Shown in pieces: positions 1 to 5,275 of a DNA stretch of 5,863 nt (position 1 is the first letter of the stretch; each line of letters begins with the position of its first letter). The stretch is taken from contig JAGWOU010000139.1 of the NCBI GenBank assembly GCA_028870815.1, positions 1-5,863 of the forward strand. The letters are read 5' to 3'. The DNA is from Rhodospirillales bacterium. GTDB taxonomy: Bacteria; Pseudomonadota; Alphaproteobacteria; Acetobacterales; Acetobacteraceae. The position numbers and the translations under genes are program-made. A model generated the notes under the pieces. It was not told where the DNA came from and ran no database searches. It was given only the letters and a program-made list of their open reading frames with translations.

Positions 1-1434
1 TTACTCCGCGGCCTGCGACTGTTGGGCGGCCTGAAATTGACGATGGATGGCGGCGGCGGCATCGCGGCCGTCGCGGATGGCCCACACAACGAGAGAAGCG
101 CCGCGCACAATGTCTCCGGCGGCGAACACGCCGGGCAGCGAGGTTTCAAAATTGCGGGCATTCACCTTGAGCGTACCCCAGCCGGTAAGCTTCAGTTCCG
201 GCTCGTTGAAGGCGCCGGGCAGTTCCTCGGGGTCGAAACCAAGTGCCTTGATCACAAGGTCTGCCTTGACGGTGAAGGATGAGCCCTCGATCGGCTCCAC
301 GGATTGACGCCCAGAGGCATCCGGCAGGCCAAGATGCATGCGCATGGCGCGCACGCCTGTTACCTTGTCATCGCCCAGGAAGGCTTCCGGCGCCGAGAGC
401 CAGACGAAATTCACGCCCTCCTCCTCTGCGTTTTTCACCTCGCGCAAGGAGCCGGGCATATTCTGGCGGTCGCGGCGATAAAGACAGGTGACGGATTTCG
501 CACCCTGGCGGATGGCGGTCCGCACACAATCCATCGCCGTGTCGCCGCCACCAATCACCACAACGTCCTTGCCGGCGGCGTTCAGCAGACCGGAATCGTA
601 GTCCGGCACCGCATCGCCCAGCCCCTGGCGGTTGGAGGTGATGAGATAGTCCAGCGCCTTGACGATGCCGGGCAGCCCCGCGCCGGGGCCGCCAATCTCG
701 CGGGCTTTGTAAACGCCAGTGGCAATCAGAACCGCGTCGTGCTTGGCGCGCAGCTCAGCGAAAGGCGTTGCGCCACCAATATCCGCGCCCAGAACGAATT
801 TTACGCCACCTTCTTCCAGCCATTTCCAGCGGCGCAGCACAATTTCCTTCTCCAGCTTGAAGCCGGGAATGCCGTAGATCAGCAAGCCGCCCACACGGTC
901 ATGCCGGTCATACACCGTAACCTGATAGCCTTGGGCGCGCAGCCGCTCCGCTGCGGCCAATCCCGCCGGACCTGCCCCGATGATGCCGACGCTCTGCGCA
1001 CGCTCAGCCAGCGGGGCGATCGGCTTTACCCAATCATTGTCGAAAGCGGTGTCGGTGATATAACGCTCGACCGCGCCGATGGTGATGGAATCGAAGCCTT
1101 TTTCGATGACGCAATTACCCTCGCATAGCCGATCCTGCGGGCAGATACGCCCGCAAATCTCAGGAAATGTGTTGGTTGCGGAAGAAAGCTCATACGCTTC
1201 CTCAAGTCGTCCTTCGGCGGTAAGCTTCAGCCAATCCGGGATGTTGTTGGAAAGCGGGCAATGCACTTGGCAGAACGGAATGCCACATTGCGAGCAACGG
1301 CTAGCCTGCTGGGTGGCCGCCTCGGGCTGGAAATCAGCGTAAATTTCCCGGAAATCCTCGCGGCGGGCTTCTGCCGGACGCTTCTCGGGCGTCTGCTGGG
1401 GCAGGTTGATGAATTTCAGCATCCGTTCGGCCAT
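1..1434 (-). CDS. gltD: Glutamate synthase (NADPH) small subunit, complete
   Basis: This 477-residue protein is the beta subunit of NADPH-dependent glutamate synthase. In this family the small subunit oxidises NADPH and passes electrons through FAD and 4Fe-4S clusters to the large subunit GltB, which makes glutamate from glutamine and 2-oxoglutarate in the cytosol. Seen directly: an N-terminal cluster-binding region with two four-cysteine sets (C47, C50, C55, C59 and C94, C98, C104, C108); an FAD-binding Rossmann motif GAGPAGLAAAERL from residue 153; an NADPH-binding motif VVIGGGDTAMD at about 292-302; and the C-terminal flavin motif VFAAGDIVRGAS at 436-447. Length and domain order are normal for the family. 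The ATG at 1434 is preferred; a second ATG four codons in (1422) is possible. Only a weak GAG-type ribosome site precedes 1434. The gene just upstream in its reading direction is not gltB but the NDUFA9-like gene, 201 bases away. Confidence 0.96.
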   Translation of the reverse strand: MAERMLKFINLPQQTPEKRPAEARREDFREIYADFQPEAATQQASRCSQCGIPFCQVHCPLSNNIPDWLKLTAEGRLEEAYELSSATNTFPEICGRICPQDRLCEGNCVIEKGFDSITIGAVERYITDTAFDNDWVKPIAPLAERAQSVGIIGAGPAGLAAAERLRAQGYQVTVYDRHDRVGGLLIYGIPGFKLEKEIVLRRWKWLEEGGVKFVLGADIGGATPFAELRAKHDAVLIATGVYKAREIGGPGAGLPGIVKALDYLITSNRQGLGDAVPDYDSGLLNAAGKDVVVIGGGDTAMDCVRTAIRQGAKSVTCLYRRDRQNMPGSLREVKNAEEEGVNFVWLSAPEAFLGDDKVTGVRAMRMHLGLPDASGRQSVEPIEGSSFTVKADLVIKALGFDPEELPGAFNEPELKLTGWGTLKVNARNFETSLPGVFAAGDIVRGASLVVWAIRDGRDAAAAIHRQFQAAQQSQAAE

Positions 1435-1456
1435 TTATCTCGCTCACACAAACATG

Positions 1457-1483
1457 GCGGAACACCGCACAAAGGCGTTCCGC
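1457..1483 (-). promoter_or_regulatory. Hairpin in the probable gltD leader
   Basis: An inverted repeat with 10-base arms (1474-1483 and 1457-1466) and a 7-base loop (1467-1473) lies 22 bases before the gltD start. The outer 7 bases of each arm (GCGGAAC/GTTCCGC) pair perfectly. The one imperfect position is a G-U wobble in RNA read from the minus strand but an A-C mismatch in plus-strand RNA, so the fold suits the gltD transcript. No U-run follows, so it does not look like a standard intrinsic terminator. It could affect gltD translation or mRNA stability, or stop readthrough. That role is inference. Confidence 0.5.
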
Positions 1484-1534
1484 AGGGTCAGGAGCCTGCT
1501 ATTACCGAGATTTTAAGCCAAATGCTACCGATTT

Positions 1535-1562
1535 TTTCATATTAGTTATCTTATGCTGTCAT
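1535..1562 (-). promoter_or_regulatory. AT-rich candidate promoter region for gltD
   Basis: Bases about 1501-1570 are far richer in A and T than the surrounding genes. On the minus strand an ATGACA (1562-1557) resembles a -35 box and TATGAA (1541-1536) a weak -10 box, but the spacing is a short 15 bases and the -10 match is only 4 of 6. A promoter here would give gltD a leader of roughly 95 bases that includes the hairpin at 1457-1483. The AT-rich gap makes a gltD promoter plausible; the exact boxes are uncertain. Confidence 0.25.
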
Positions 1563-1594
1563 ATTTTATGGGAAATCCACGCCGCTTGCGTGTC

Positions 1595-1609
1595 GTTGCT
1601 CGGAGCAAC
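1595..1609 (-). terminator. Small hairpin after the NDUFA9-like gene, possible weak terminator
   Basis: A perfect 6-base inverted repeat (GTTGCT/AGCAAC) with a 3-base loop lies 26 bases past the stop codon of the NDUFA9-like gene. On the minus-strand transcript it is not followed by a U-run, so it lacks the second half of an intrinsic terminator. It may slow or process the transcript, or have no role. Confidence 0.25.
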
Positions 1610-1635
1610 CGCTAGAAATAGGACCGAAAACAAAC

Positions 1636-2574
1636 CTATTCCCGATAAATATCGTTATGGCGGCGTCCACCCAGACGATAGCGCGCCAGGTAACGCGGCA
1701 ACACCAAGTCCATCGGCGTGGGAGCGATTCCCAATTCCTGCAGGCCCGGCATGCCAGGGGAGACAACATTATCCCCCGCCAGCAGCGTGATCTGATCAGA
1801 AGTGAGACCGGAGCCAGGGACCATCGCTGCCAGCCGGGCGAGGCCCACCGGCATGTCCCACAAGCAGGGCTTGCGTTCGATAATCGCCAGCATCTGCTTT
1901 ATCAGCACCTTAAAGGATTGCTGCGTTGGGCCGCCAAGCTCAAACACATTGCCCGGGCCCACCGGGCCCAATGCCGCCAGCACGGCATCCGCCACGTCCG
2001 CGACATAAACTGGCTGAAACTTGGTTTCGCCATGCACGATGGGCAGGACCGGAGACACCACCGCCATCTTGGCGAAACGGTTGAAGAAATTGTCCTCAGG
2101 GCCAAAAATGATGGAAGGGCGCAGAATGGCCGCCTGCGAGTGTGCGCTCGCCACCGCCTGCTCCCCCTCGCCCTTGCTGCTTGCATATAACGAAGGACTG
2201 ACCGGGTTGGCGCCTATGGCGGAAACATGCACCAACTTGGCGCTAGCCGCCCTGGCCAACCGCGCCACCAGTCCGGCACCCTCAGCGTGGATGCGCTGAA
2301 AGTCTCCGCGCCGCGATTCGGTGAGGATGCCCGCCAGGTTGATGACCACTTCGGCGCCCTCGACCGCGCGGGCGGCCAAAGCTTCCTCGGAAACCGGCGC
2401 ATAGAGCGTCACGATTTGTCCGGCCGCGCCCATGGGGCGCAGAATTTTCGCGGCTTCCGTATCGCGCACGGCGGCCCGCACAGTATAGCCGCGTGCCGCC
2501 AGCCGCTGCACCACATAGCGCCCGAGAAACCCGGAAGCGCCGAAAACCGCAGCAATTTTCCGTTCAGACAGCAT
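1636..2574 (-). CDS. NDUFA9-like NAD(P)-binding atypical SDR protein
   Basis: This 312-residue protein belongs to the extended/atypical short-chain dehydrogenase group that annotation pipelines call 'complex I NDUFA9 subunit family protein'. The N-terminus carries a nucleotide-binding Rossmann motif, GASGFLG at residues 12-18. VVINLAG (76-82) is the usual strand after the fold's middle. An S118 and a Y130-x3-K134 pair sit where classical SDR catalytic residues lie, and RPSIIFGPEDNF (152-163) is typical of this subfamily. No signal peptide or membrane segment is evident, so it is probably cytosolic or membrane-peripheral. The ATG at 2574 has a strong ribosome site (GGAAGGGG, about 5 bases upstream). 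It lies divergent to the tRNA-Leu gene and upstream of gltD on the same strand. Family membership is well supported; the substrate and biological role are not known to me, and no other complex I gene is in the window. Confidence 0.88.
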   Translation of the reverse strand: MLSERKIAAVFGASGFLGRYVVQRLAARGYTVRAAVRDTEAAKILRPMGAAGQIVTLYAPVSEEALAARAVEGAEVVINLAGILTESRRGDFQRIHAEGAGLVARLARAASAKLVHVSAIGANPVSPSLYASSKGEGEQAVASAHSQAAILRPSIIFGPEDNFFNRFAKMAVVSPVLPIVHGETKFQPVYVADVADAVLAALGPVGPGNVFELGGPTQQSFKVLIKQMLAIIERKPCLWDMPVGLARLAAMVPGSGLTSDQITLLAGDNVVSPGMPGLQELGIAPTPMDLVLPRYLARYRLGGRRHNDIYRE

Positions 2575-2600
2575 GCAAGCCCCTTCCCTGTTCCGTCCCG

Positions 2601-2629
2601 CTTTTAGGCCGCGTGAAAAACCCGCTCAA
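2601..2629 (-). promoter_or_regulatory. Candidate promoter for the NDUFA9-like gene
   Basis: On the minus strand TTGAGC (2629-2624) and TAAAAG (2606-2601) are separated by exactly 17 bases. Each matches the sigma-70-type consensus at 4 of 6 positions. A start of transcription near 2594 would leave a leader of about 20 bases carrying the GGAAGGGG ribosome site. The placement is sensible but the boxes are imperfect. Confidence 0.35.
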
Positions 2630-2635
2630 GCCATG

Positions 2636-2664
2636 TTGACGCAAGATTGAGGGGGAGTTAAACG
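2636..2664 (+). promoter_or_regulatory. Candidate promoter for tRNA-Leu and the RNase D gene
   Basis: TTGACG (2636-2641) matches the -35 consensus at 5 of 6 positions. It is followed after 16 bases by TTAAAC (2658-2663), or after 17 by TAAACG, either being a weak -10 box. Transcription would begin near 2670, giving the tRNA precursor a 5' leader of about 60 bases. The -35 box lies only 6 bases from that of the divergent candidate promoter. Confidence 0.4.
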
Positions 2665-2731
2665 CCGCTCCCACGATGCTTCGGCAGCGCGCGGCGGACC
2701 GGACAACCGGAACGCCTGAAAAAATGGTTGG

Positions 2732-2818
2732 GCCCAGGTGGCGGAATTGGTAGACGCACTAGCTTCAGGTGCTAGCGCTCGCAAGGGCGTGGAGGTTCGA
2801 GTCCTCTCCTGGGCACCA
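2732..2818 (+). tRNA. tRNA-Leu, anticodon CAG
   Basis: A complete 87-base class II tRNA with CCA encoded. The acceptor stem pairs 2732-2738 (GCCCAGG) with 2808-2814 (CCTGGGC), then comes discriminator A at 2815 and CCA at 2816-2818. The D arm is GCG/CGC (2741-2743, 2755-2757) with the conserved GG at 2749-2750. The anticodon stem is CTAGC/GCTAG (2759-2763, 2771-2775) around loop TTCAGGT, so the anticodon at 2766-2768 is CAG, reading CUG leucine codons. The long variable arm forms a 5-pair stem (2776-2780 with 2785-2789) and GCAA loop, as expected for tRNA-Leu. The T arm (2791-2795, 2803-2807) has loop TTCGAGT. The RNase D gene begins 31 bases after the CCA, with a T-run but no separate terminator hairpin between them. 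Confidence 0.98.
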
Positions 2819-2849
2819 TTTTTAATCTTTCTCAAAATCAGGTGACGGC

Positions 2850-3479
2850 ATGAACGGTATCACGCTCCATAAGCATGATCTGCCGGCGGGACTCTCTTTT
2901 GGCCCGCTGGTGGCGGTGGACACCGAAACCATGGGGCTGGACCCGCGCCGGGACCGGCTTTGCCTGGTGCAGCTTTCCGCCGGAGACGGCACCGCGCATC
3001 TGGTTCAGATCATTCCCGAGGCGCTGGGCGGCCAAGGCGCAAACTGTCCCAATCTCAAGGCCTTGCTGGCCGACCCTGAGGTGACCAAGCTGTTCCATTA
3101 CGGGCGGTTCGATATCGCGACCCTTTATCACGCGCTGGGTGTGCTGGCGGCCCCGGTGGTCTGCACCAAAATCGCTTCTAAGCTGGTGCGCACCTATACC
3201 GACCGGCACGGGCTGAAGGAGCTGTGCCGGGACCTGGCCGGGGTGGATATTTCCAAGCAGCAGCAGACCAGCGACTGGGGTGCGCCGGATCTTACGCCCG
3301 AACAACTCGCCTACGCGGCATCTGATGTGCTGTATCTGCATACGATCTGGGAGCGGCTGCGCGCCTTACTGGCGCGGGAAAACCGGACGGAAATCGCCGA
3401 AGCGGCGTTCGCCTTTCTGCCCACCCGCGCGAAATTGGACCTGCTCAGCTACGTGGACCCGGATTTGTTCGCACATTAA
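2850..3479 (+). CDS. rnd: Ribonuclease D, short form (DEDDy 3'-5' exonuclease)
   Basis: A 209-residue 3'-5' exoribonuclease of the RNase D family, which trims the 3' ends of tRNA precursors and other structured RNAs in the cytosol using two metal ions. The DEDDy residues are all visible: D24 and E26 in VAVDTETMGL (Exo I), D88 in HYGRFD (83-88, Exo II), and Y155 with D159 in YAASD (Exo III). Other family marks are the KELCRDLAGVDISKQQQTSDW-type region at about 123-143. E. coli RNase D (about 375 residues) has HRDC domains after the nuclease domain; this protein ends after the nuclease domain, as is usual in alphaproteobacteria. The ATG at 2850 is preceded by AGGTGA (2840-2845). There is almost no room for an independent promoter after the tRNA, so transcription from the tRNA promoter is likely. 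The lpt genes lie downstream. Confidence 0.92.
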   Translation: MNGITLHKHDLPAGLSFGPLVAVDTETMGLDPRRDRLCLVQLSAGDGTAHLVQIIPEALGGQGANCPNLKALLADPEVTKLFHYGRFDIATLYHALGVLAAPVVCTKIASKLVRTYTDRHGLKELCRDLAGVDISKQQQTSDWGAPDLTPEQLAYAASDVLYLHTIWERLRALLARENRTEIAEAAFAFLPTRAKLDLLSYVDPDLFAH

Positions 3480-3707
3480 GGCAGGGTTACACGGGGTTGC
3501 GCATATCGTGTTGACCGGCGCGGCCAGGGTGGTCATACCATTGCCAATGATTCGCGTTGACCGACAGCCTTGCACGCCGGCAGCAACGGGTTCTTCCACG
3601 ATATGTGGGCGGGTCCGGCCTTGCCCTGCTAACGCCTTAATTCCAGTGCATGCAGCGGTTATGTTTACCGATCCGTTTATCCTGGTTCCGCCGGGCTTGG
3701 GGTGCGC
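3480..3707 (+). other. 228-base gap between rnd and lptC, no convincing gene, structured
   Basis: No recognisable protein or known RNA family is seen here. It contains a long-range inverted repeat (listed separately), a possible local stem TGACC/GGTCA (3512-3516 with 3531-3535), a second CGTTG/CAACG (3555-3559 with 3584-3588, with inner CCG/CGG), and the short dyad CATTG-C-CAATG at 3539-3549. No good promoter pair was found: TTGACC at 3511 and 3557 are fair -35 boxes but neither has a fitting -10. The stretch probably holds the 5' leader and/or promoter of the lpt genes. Confidence 0.5.
3500..3607 (+). repeat. Long-range inverted repeat enclosing 86 bases
   Basis: CATATCGTG at 3502-3510 and CACGATATG at 3597-3605 are perfect reverse complements. 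On plus-strand RNA the stem extends to 11 pairs (3500-3510 with 3597-3607) through one G-U wobble and one C-G pair. The wobble would be an A-C mismatch on the other strand, so the fold suits RNA read towards lptC. The enclosed 86 bases contain smaller possible stems, giving a closed, multi-branched shape. Confidence 0.45.
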
Positions 3708-4367
3708 ATGAATCACATTCATAACGTGCCTCGTCATTCGGTTCTGGATGAAATTCGGCGCCAACGGCAACAGAGTCCCTCGACCCTGGCCAAGCGCAGC
3801 CTGCGCGTAACGCTGCTGAAGCGCGCCCTGCCCGCGGCGGCGCTGCTGGTGCTGGCGGCATTGGCCCTGGCACCCTCCTGGCAGGCGGGCCCGGATGCGA
3901 ACCGCGTAACCTACCACGTGTCGCAATCCACCGGCACGGTCGCTTCCCGCATGCAGAACGCCACTTATCACGGGCGTGACCAGCAAGGGCAGCCCTATAC
4001 CGTGACCGCCGTGAGCGCGGTGCAGAAAAGCCAGGATAATGTTGCCCTTACCGCCCCTGAGGGCGACATCACGCTCAAATCCGGCGCGTGGGTAATGCTG
4101 AAATCCGCCACGGGCAATTATCACCAGAAGCACGACACGCTCGACCTGAACGGTGGCGTGACGCTGTACCGTAACGACGGCACAATCGTGACCACACAAA
4201 AGACCGCCATTGATCTCCGCCAGGGCAACGCATCCGGTACCAATCCCGTGCAGGCAACGGGCCCGTTCGGCACGCTCAGCGCCCAGAATGGGTTTGACCT
4301 CACCGGGAGGGGCAGTGAGATCACCTTTCACGGTCCTGCCACGCTGACGCTTTCCGAAGCACAATGA
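3708..4367 (+). CDS. lptC: Lipopolysaccharide export protein LptC
   Basis: A 219-residue LptC-family protein. LptC is anchored in the inner membrane by one N-terminal helix; its periplasmic beta-jellyroll domain receives lipopolysaccharide from the LptB2FG transporter and hands it to LptA. Seen here: a basic N-terminus (about residues 17-39), one hydrophobic helix at about 40-56 rich in Ala and Leu, then a periplasmic domain with family-like stretches such as ATYHGRDQQGQPYTVTA (85-101) and several alternating beta-strand patterns. The ATG at 3708 is preferred because TTGGGG lies 5 bases before it; a GTG at 3702 in the same frame would add two residues. The stop overlaps the lptA start in an ATGA (4364-4367), so the two are translationally coupled. 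LptC is poorly conserved, so the call rests on both the fold pattern and the neighbours. Confidence 0.88.
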   Translation: MNHIHNVPRHSVLDEIRRQRQQSPSTLAKRSLRVTLLKRALPAAALLVLAALALAPSWQAGPDANRVTYHVSQSTGTVASRMQNATYHGRDQQGQPYTVTAVSAVQKSQDNVALTAPEGDITLKSGAWVMLKSATGNYHQKHDTLDLNGGVTLYRNDGTIVTTQKTAIDLRQGNASGTNPVQATGPFGTLSAQNGFDLTGRGSEITFHGPATLTLSEAQ

Positions 4368-5275
4368 AGCCGCTTTATCTTCTGTCTGCCGTCCTGGCTT
4401 GCGCCTGCGCCCCGGCCTTCGCGCAGGATTTGAACCTGGGCGGCGCGCCCGGCGCCGCGCCGGTGCCAATCCATATCACCGCATCGCAGGGCATAACCTG
4501 GTCGCAAGATGCGCAGACCGTGACGGCCAATGGCGATGCCAAGGCGGTGCGGGGCGACGTGACCGTAACCGCCGATGAACTGGTGGCGCATTACATGAAA
4601 AAACCCGGCACGGGCGGCCAACCGGCAGCTTCCGGCAGCGCCAATTCCGCCAGCCCACTGGACCAAGGCAATGCGCAGCTGACAGAGCTGGACGCAATCG
4701 GCCATGTGCATATCTATACCGCCACGGATAATGCCTGGGGCGACCAAGCGGTATATTCAGTAGGGCAGCAGGTTCTGGTGCTTACCGGCCACCATCTGAA
4801 GCTGACCACTAGCCAGGATATCGTCACCGCCCGGGATTCGATCGAGTACTACGCGGCGGGCCATAAAGCCATCGCCCGCGGCGATGCGCTGATCGTGGCG
4901 AAGGGCGGGCGTTCCATCGCCGCCGATGTCATCACCGGCTATTTCGAAAGCCAAACAGGCGACAGCACGCAAGCGCAGAATGCTGCGCAGAACGAAGGTG
5001 GGGTGAGCCAAAGCGGCCACCTCAAGCGGGTTGAAGCGCTAGGGCATGTCGTTATCAAAACCACGACGGACACGGCCACCGGCGACCGTGGCATTTATCT
5101 GCCGCCAACGGGCGAGGCGCGGTTGGGTGGCAACGTGCACATTATTCACGGGCAAAACGAATTGGCGGGGTCCGACGCGCTGGTGAACATGAAAACCGGA
5201 ATCGCCACCTTGCTGGCTGGCCCAGGAGGCCAGGTTTCCGGCGTGATCCTGCCGGTATCAGGTAACGCGAAATGA
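4364..5275 (+). CDS. lptA: LptA/OstA-domain periplasmic LPS transport protein, long form
   Basis: A 303-residue periplasmic protein of the LptA/OstA group, which polymerises into the bridge carrying lipopolysaccharide from LptC to the outer-membrane LptD. The N-terminus is a Sec signal peptide with a Leu/Ala/Cys core and probable cleavage after APAFA (residue 20). The mature part shows an OstA-like start (about 37-78) and two clearly related units beginning at residues 106 and 220. LTELDAIGHVHIYT and LKRVEALGHVVIKT open these units, and 13 of the first 26 positions are identical. Low-complexity linkers rich in Gly, Ser, Ala and Gln (about 79-105 and 196-219) separate the units. E. coli LptA is about 185 residues, so this is a clearly longer form. 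Its start overlaps the lptC stop and its stop overlaps the lptB start, both as ATGA. The site before the start is weak (GAAG), as expected with coupling. Confidence 0.88.
   Translation: MKPLYLLSAVLACACAPAFAQDLNLGGAPGAAPVPIHITASQGITWSQDAQTVTANGDAKAVRGDVTVTADELVAHYMKKPGTGGQPAASGSANSASPLDQGNAQLTELDAIGHVHIYTATDNAWGDQAVYSVGQQVLVLTGHHLKLTTSQDIVTARDSIEYYAAGHKAIARGDALIVAKGGRSIAADVITGYFESQTGDSTQAQNAAQNEGGVSQSGHLKRVEALGHVVIKTTTDTATGDRGIYLPPTGEARLGGNVHIIHGQNELAGSDALVNMKTGIATLLAGPGGQVSGVILPVSGNAK

Noticed and set aside
304..1128. A 274-codon open frame on the plus strand opposite gltD.
   Set aside because: gltD is unmistakable on the other strand and this frame shows no recognisable motif or ribosome site; it is a composition-driven shadow.
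1947..1973. GC-rich palindrome GGGCCC-ACC-GGGCCC with flanking CATT/AATG inside the NDUFA9-like gene.
   Set aside because: It is explained by the encoded Gly-Pro repeat (GPVGPG) in GC-rich codons; there is no sign of a separate function.
2626..2835. A 69-codon open frame on the minus strand across the tRNA-Leu gene.
   Set aside because: It is antisense to a complete tRNA. Its Thr/Ser/Ala/Pro-rich peptide is the well-known artefact of translating the complement of tRNA-Leu.
3510..3563. Direct repeat GTTGACCG at 3510-3517 and 3556-3563, both resembling -35 boxes.
   Set aside because: Neither copy has an acceptable -10 box at 16-18 bases, and an 8-base repeat at 46 bases spacing can be chance.
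4364..4423. Possible lipoprotein signal in LptA (LAC at residue 13, CAC at residue 15).
   Set aside because: The cysteines sit very early and inside the hydrophobic core, and a good signal peptidase I site (AFA before Q21) follows; LptA proteins are soluble periplasmic proteins.
3366..4469. A 367-codon open frame on the minus strand across the end of rnd, the gap, lptC and the start of lptA.
   Set aside because: It lies opposite genes with clear family motifs, has an Arg/Gly/Ala/His-rich composition typical of GC-rich shadow frames, and shows no domain.
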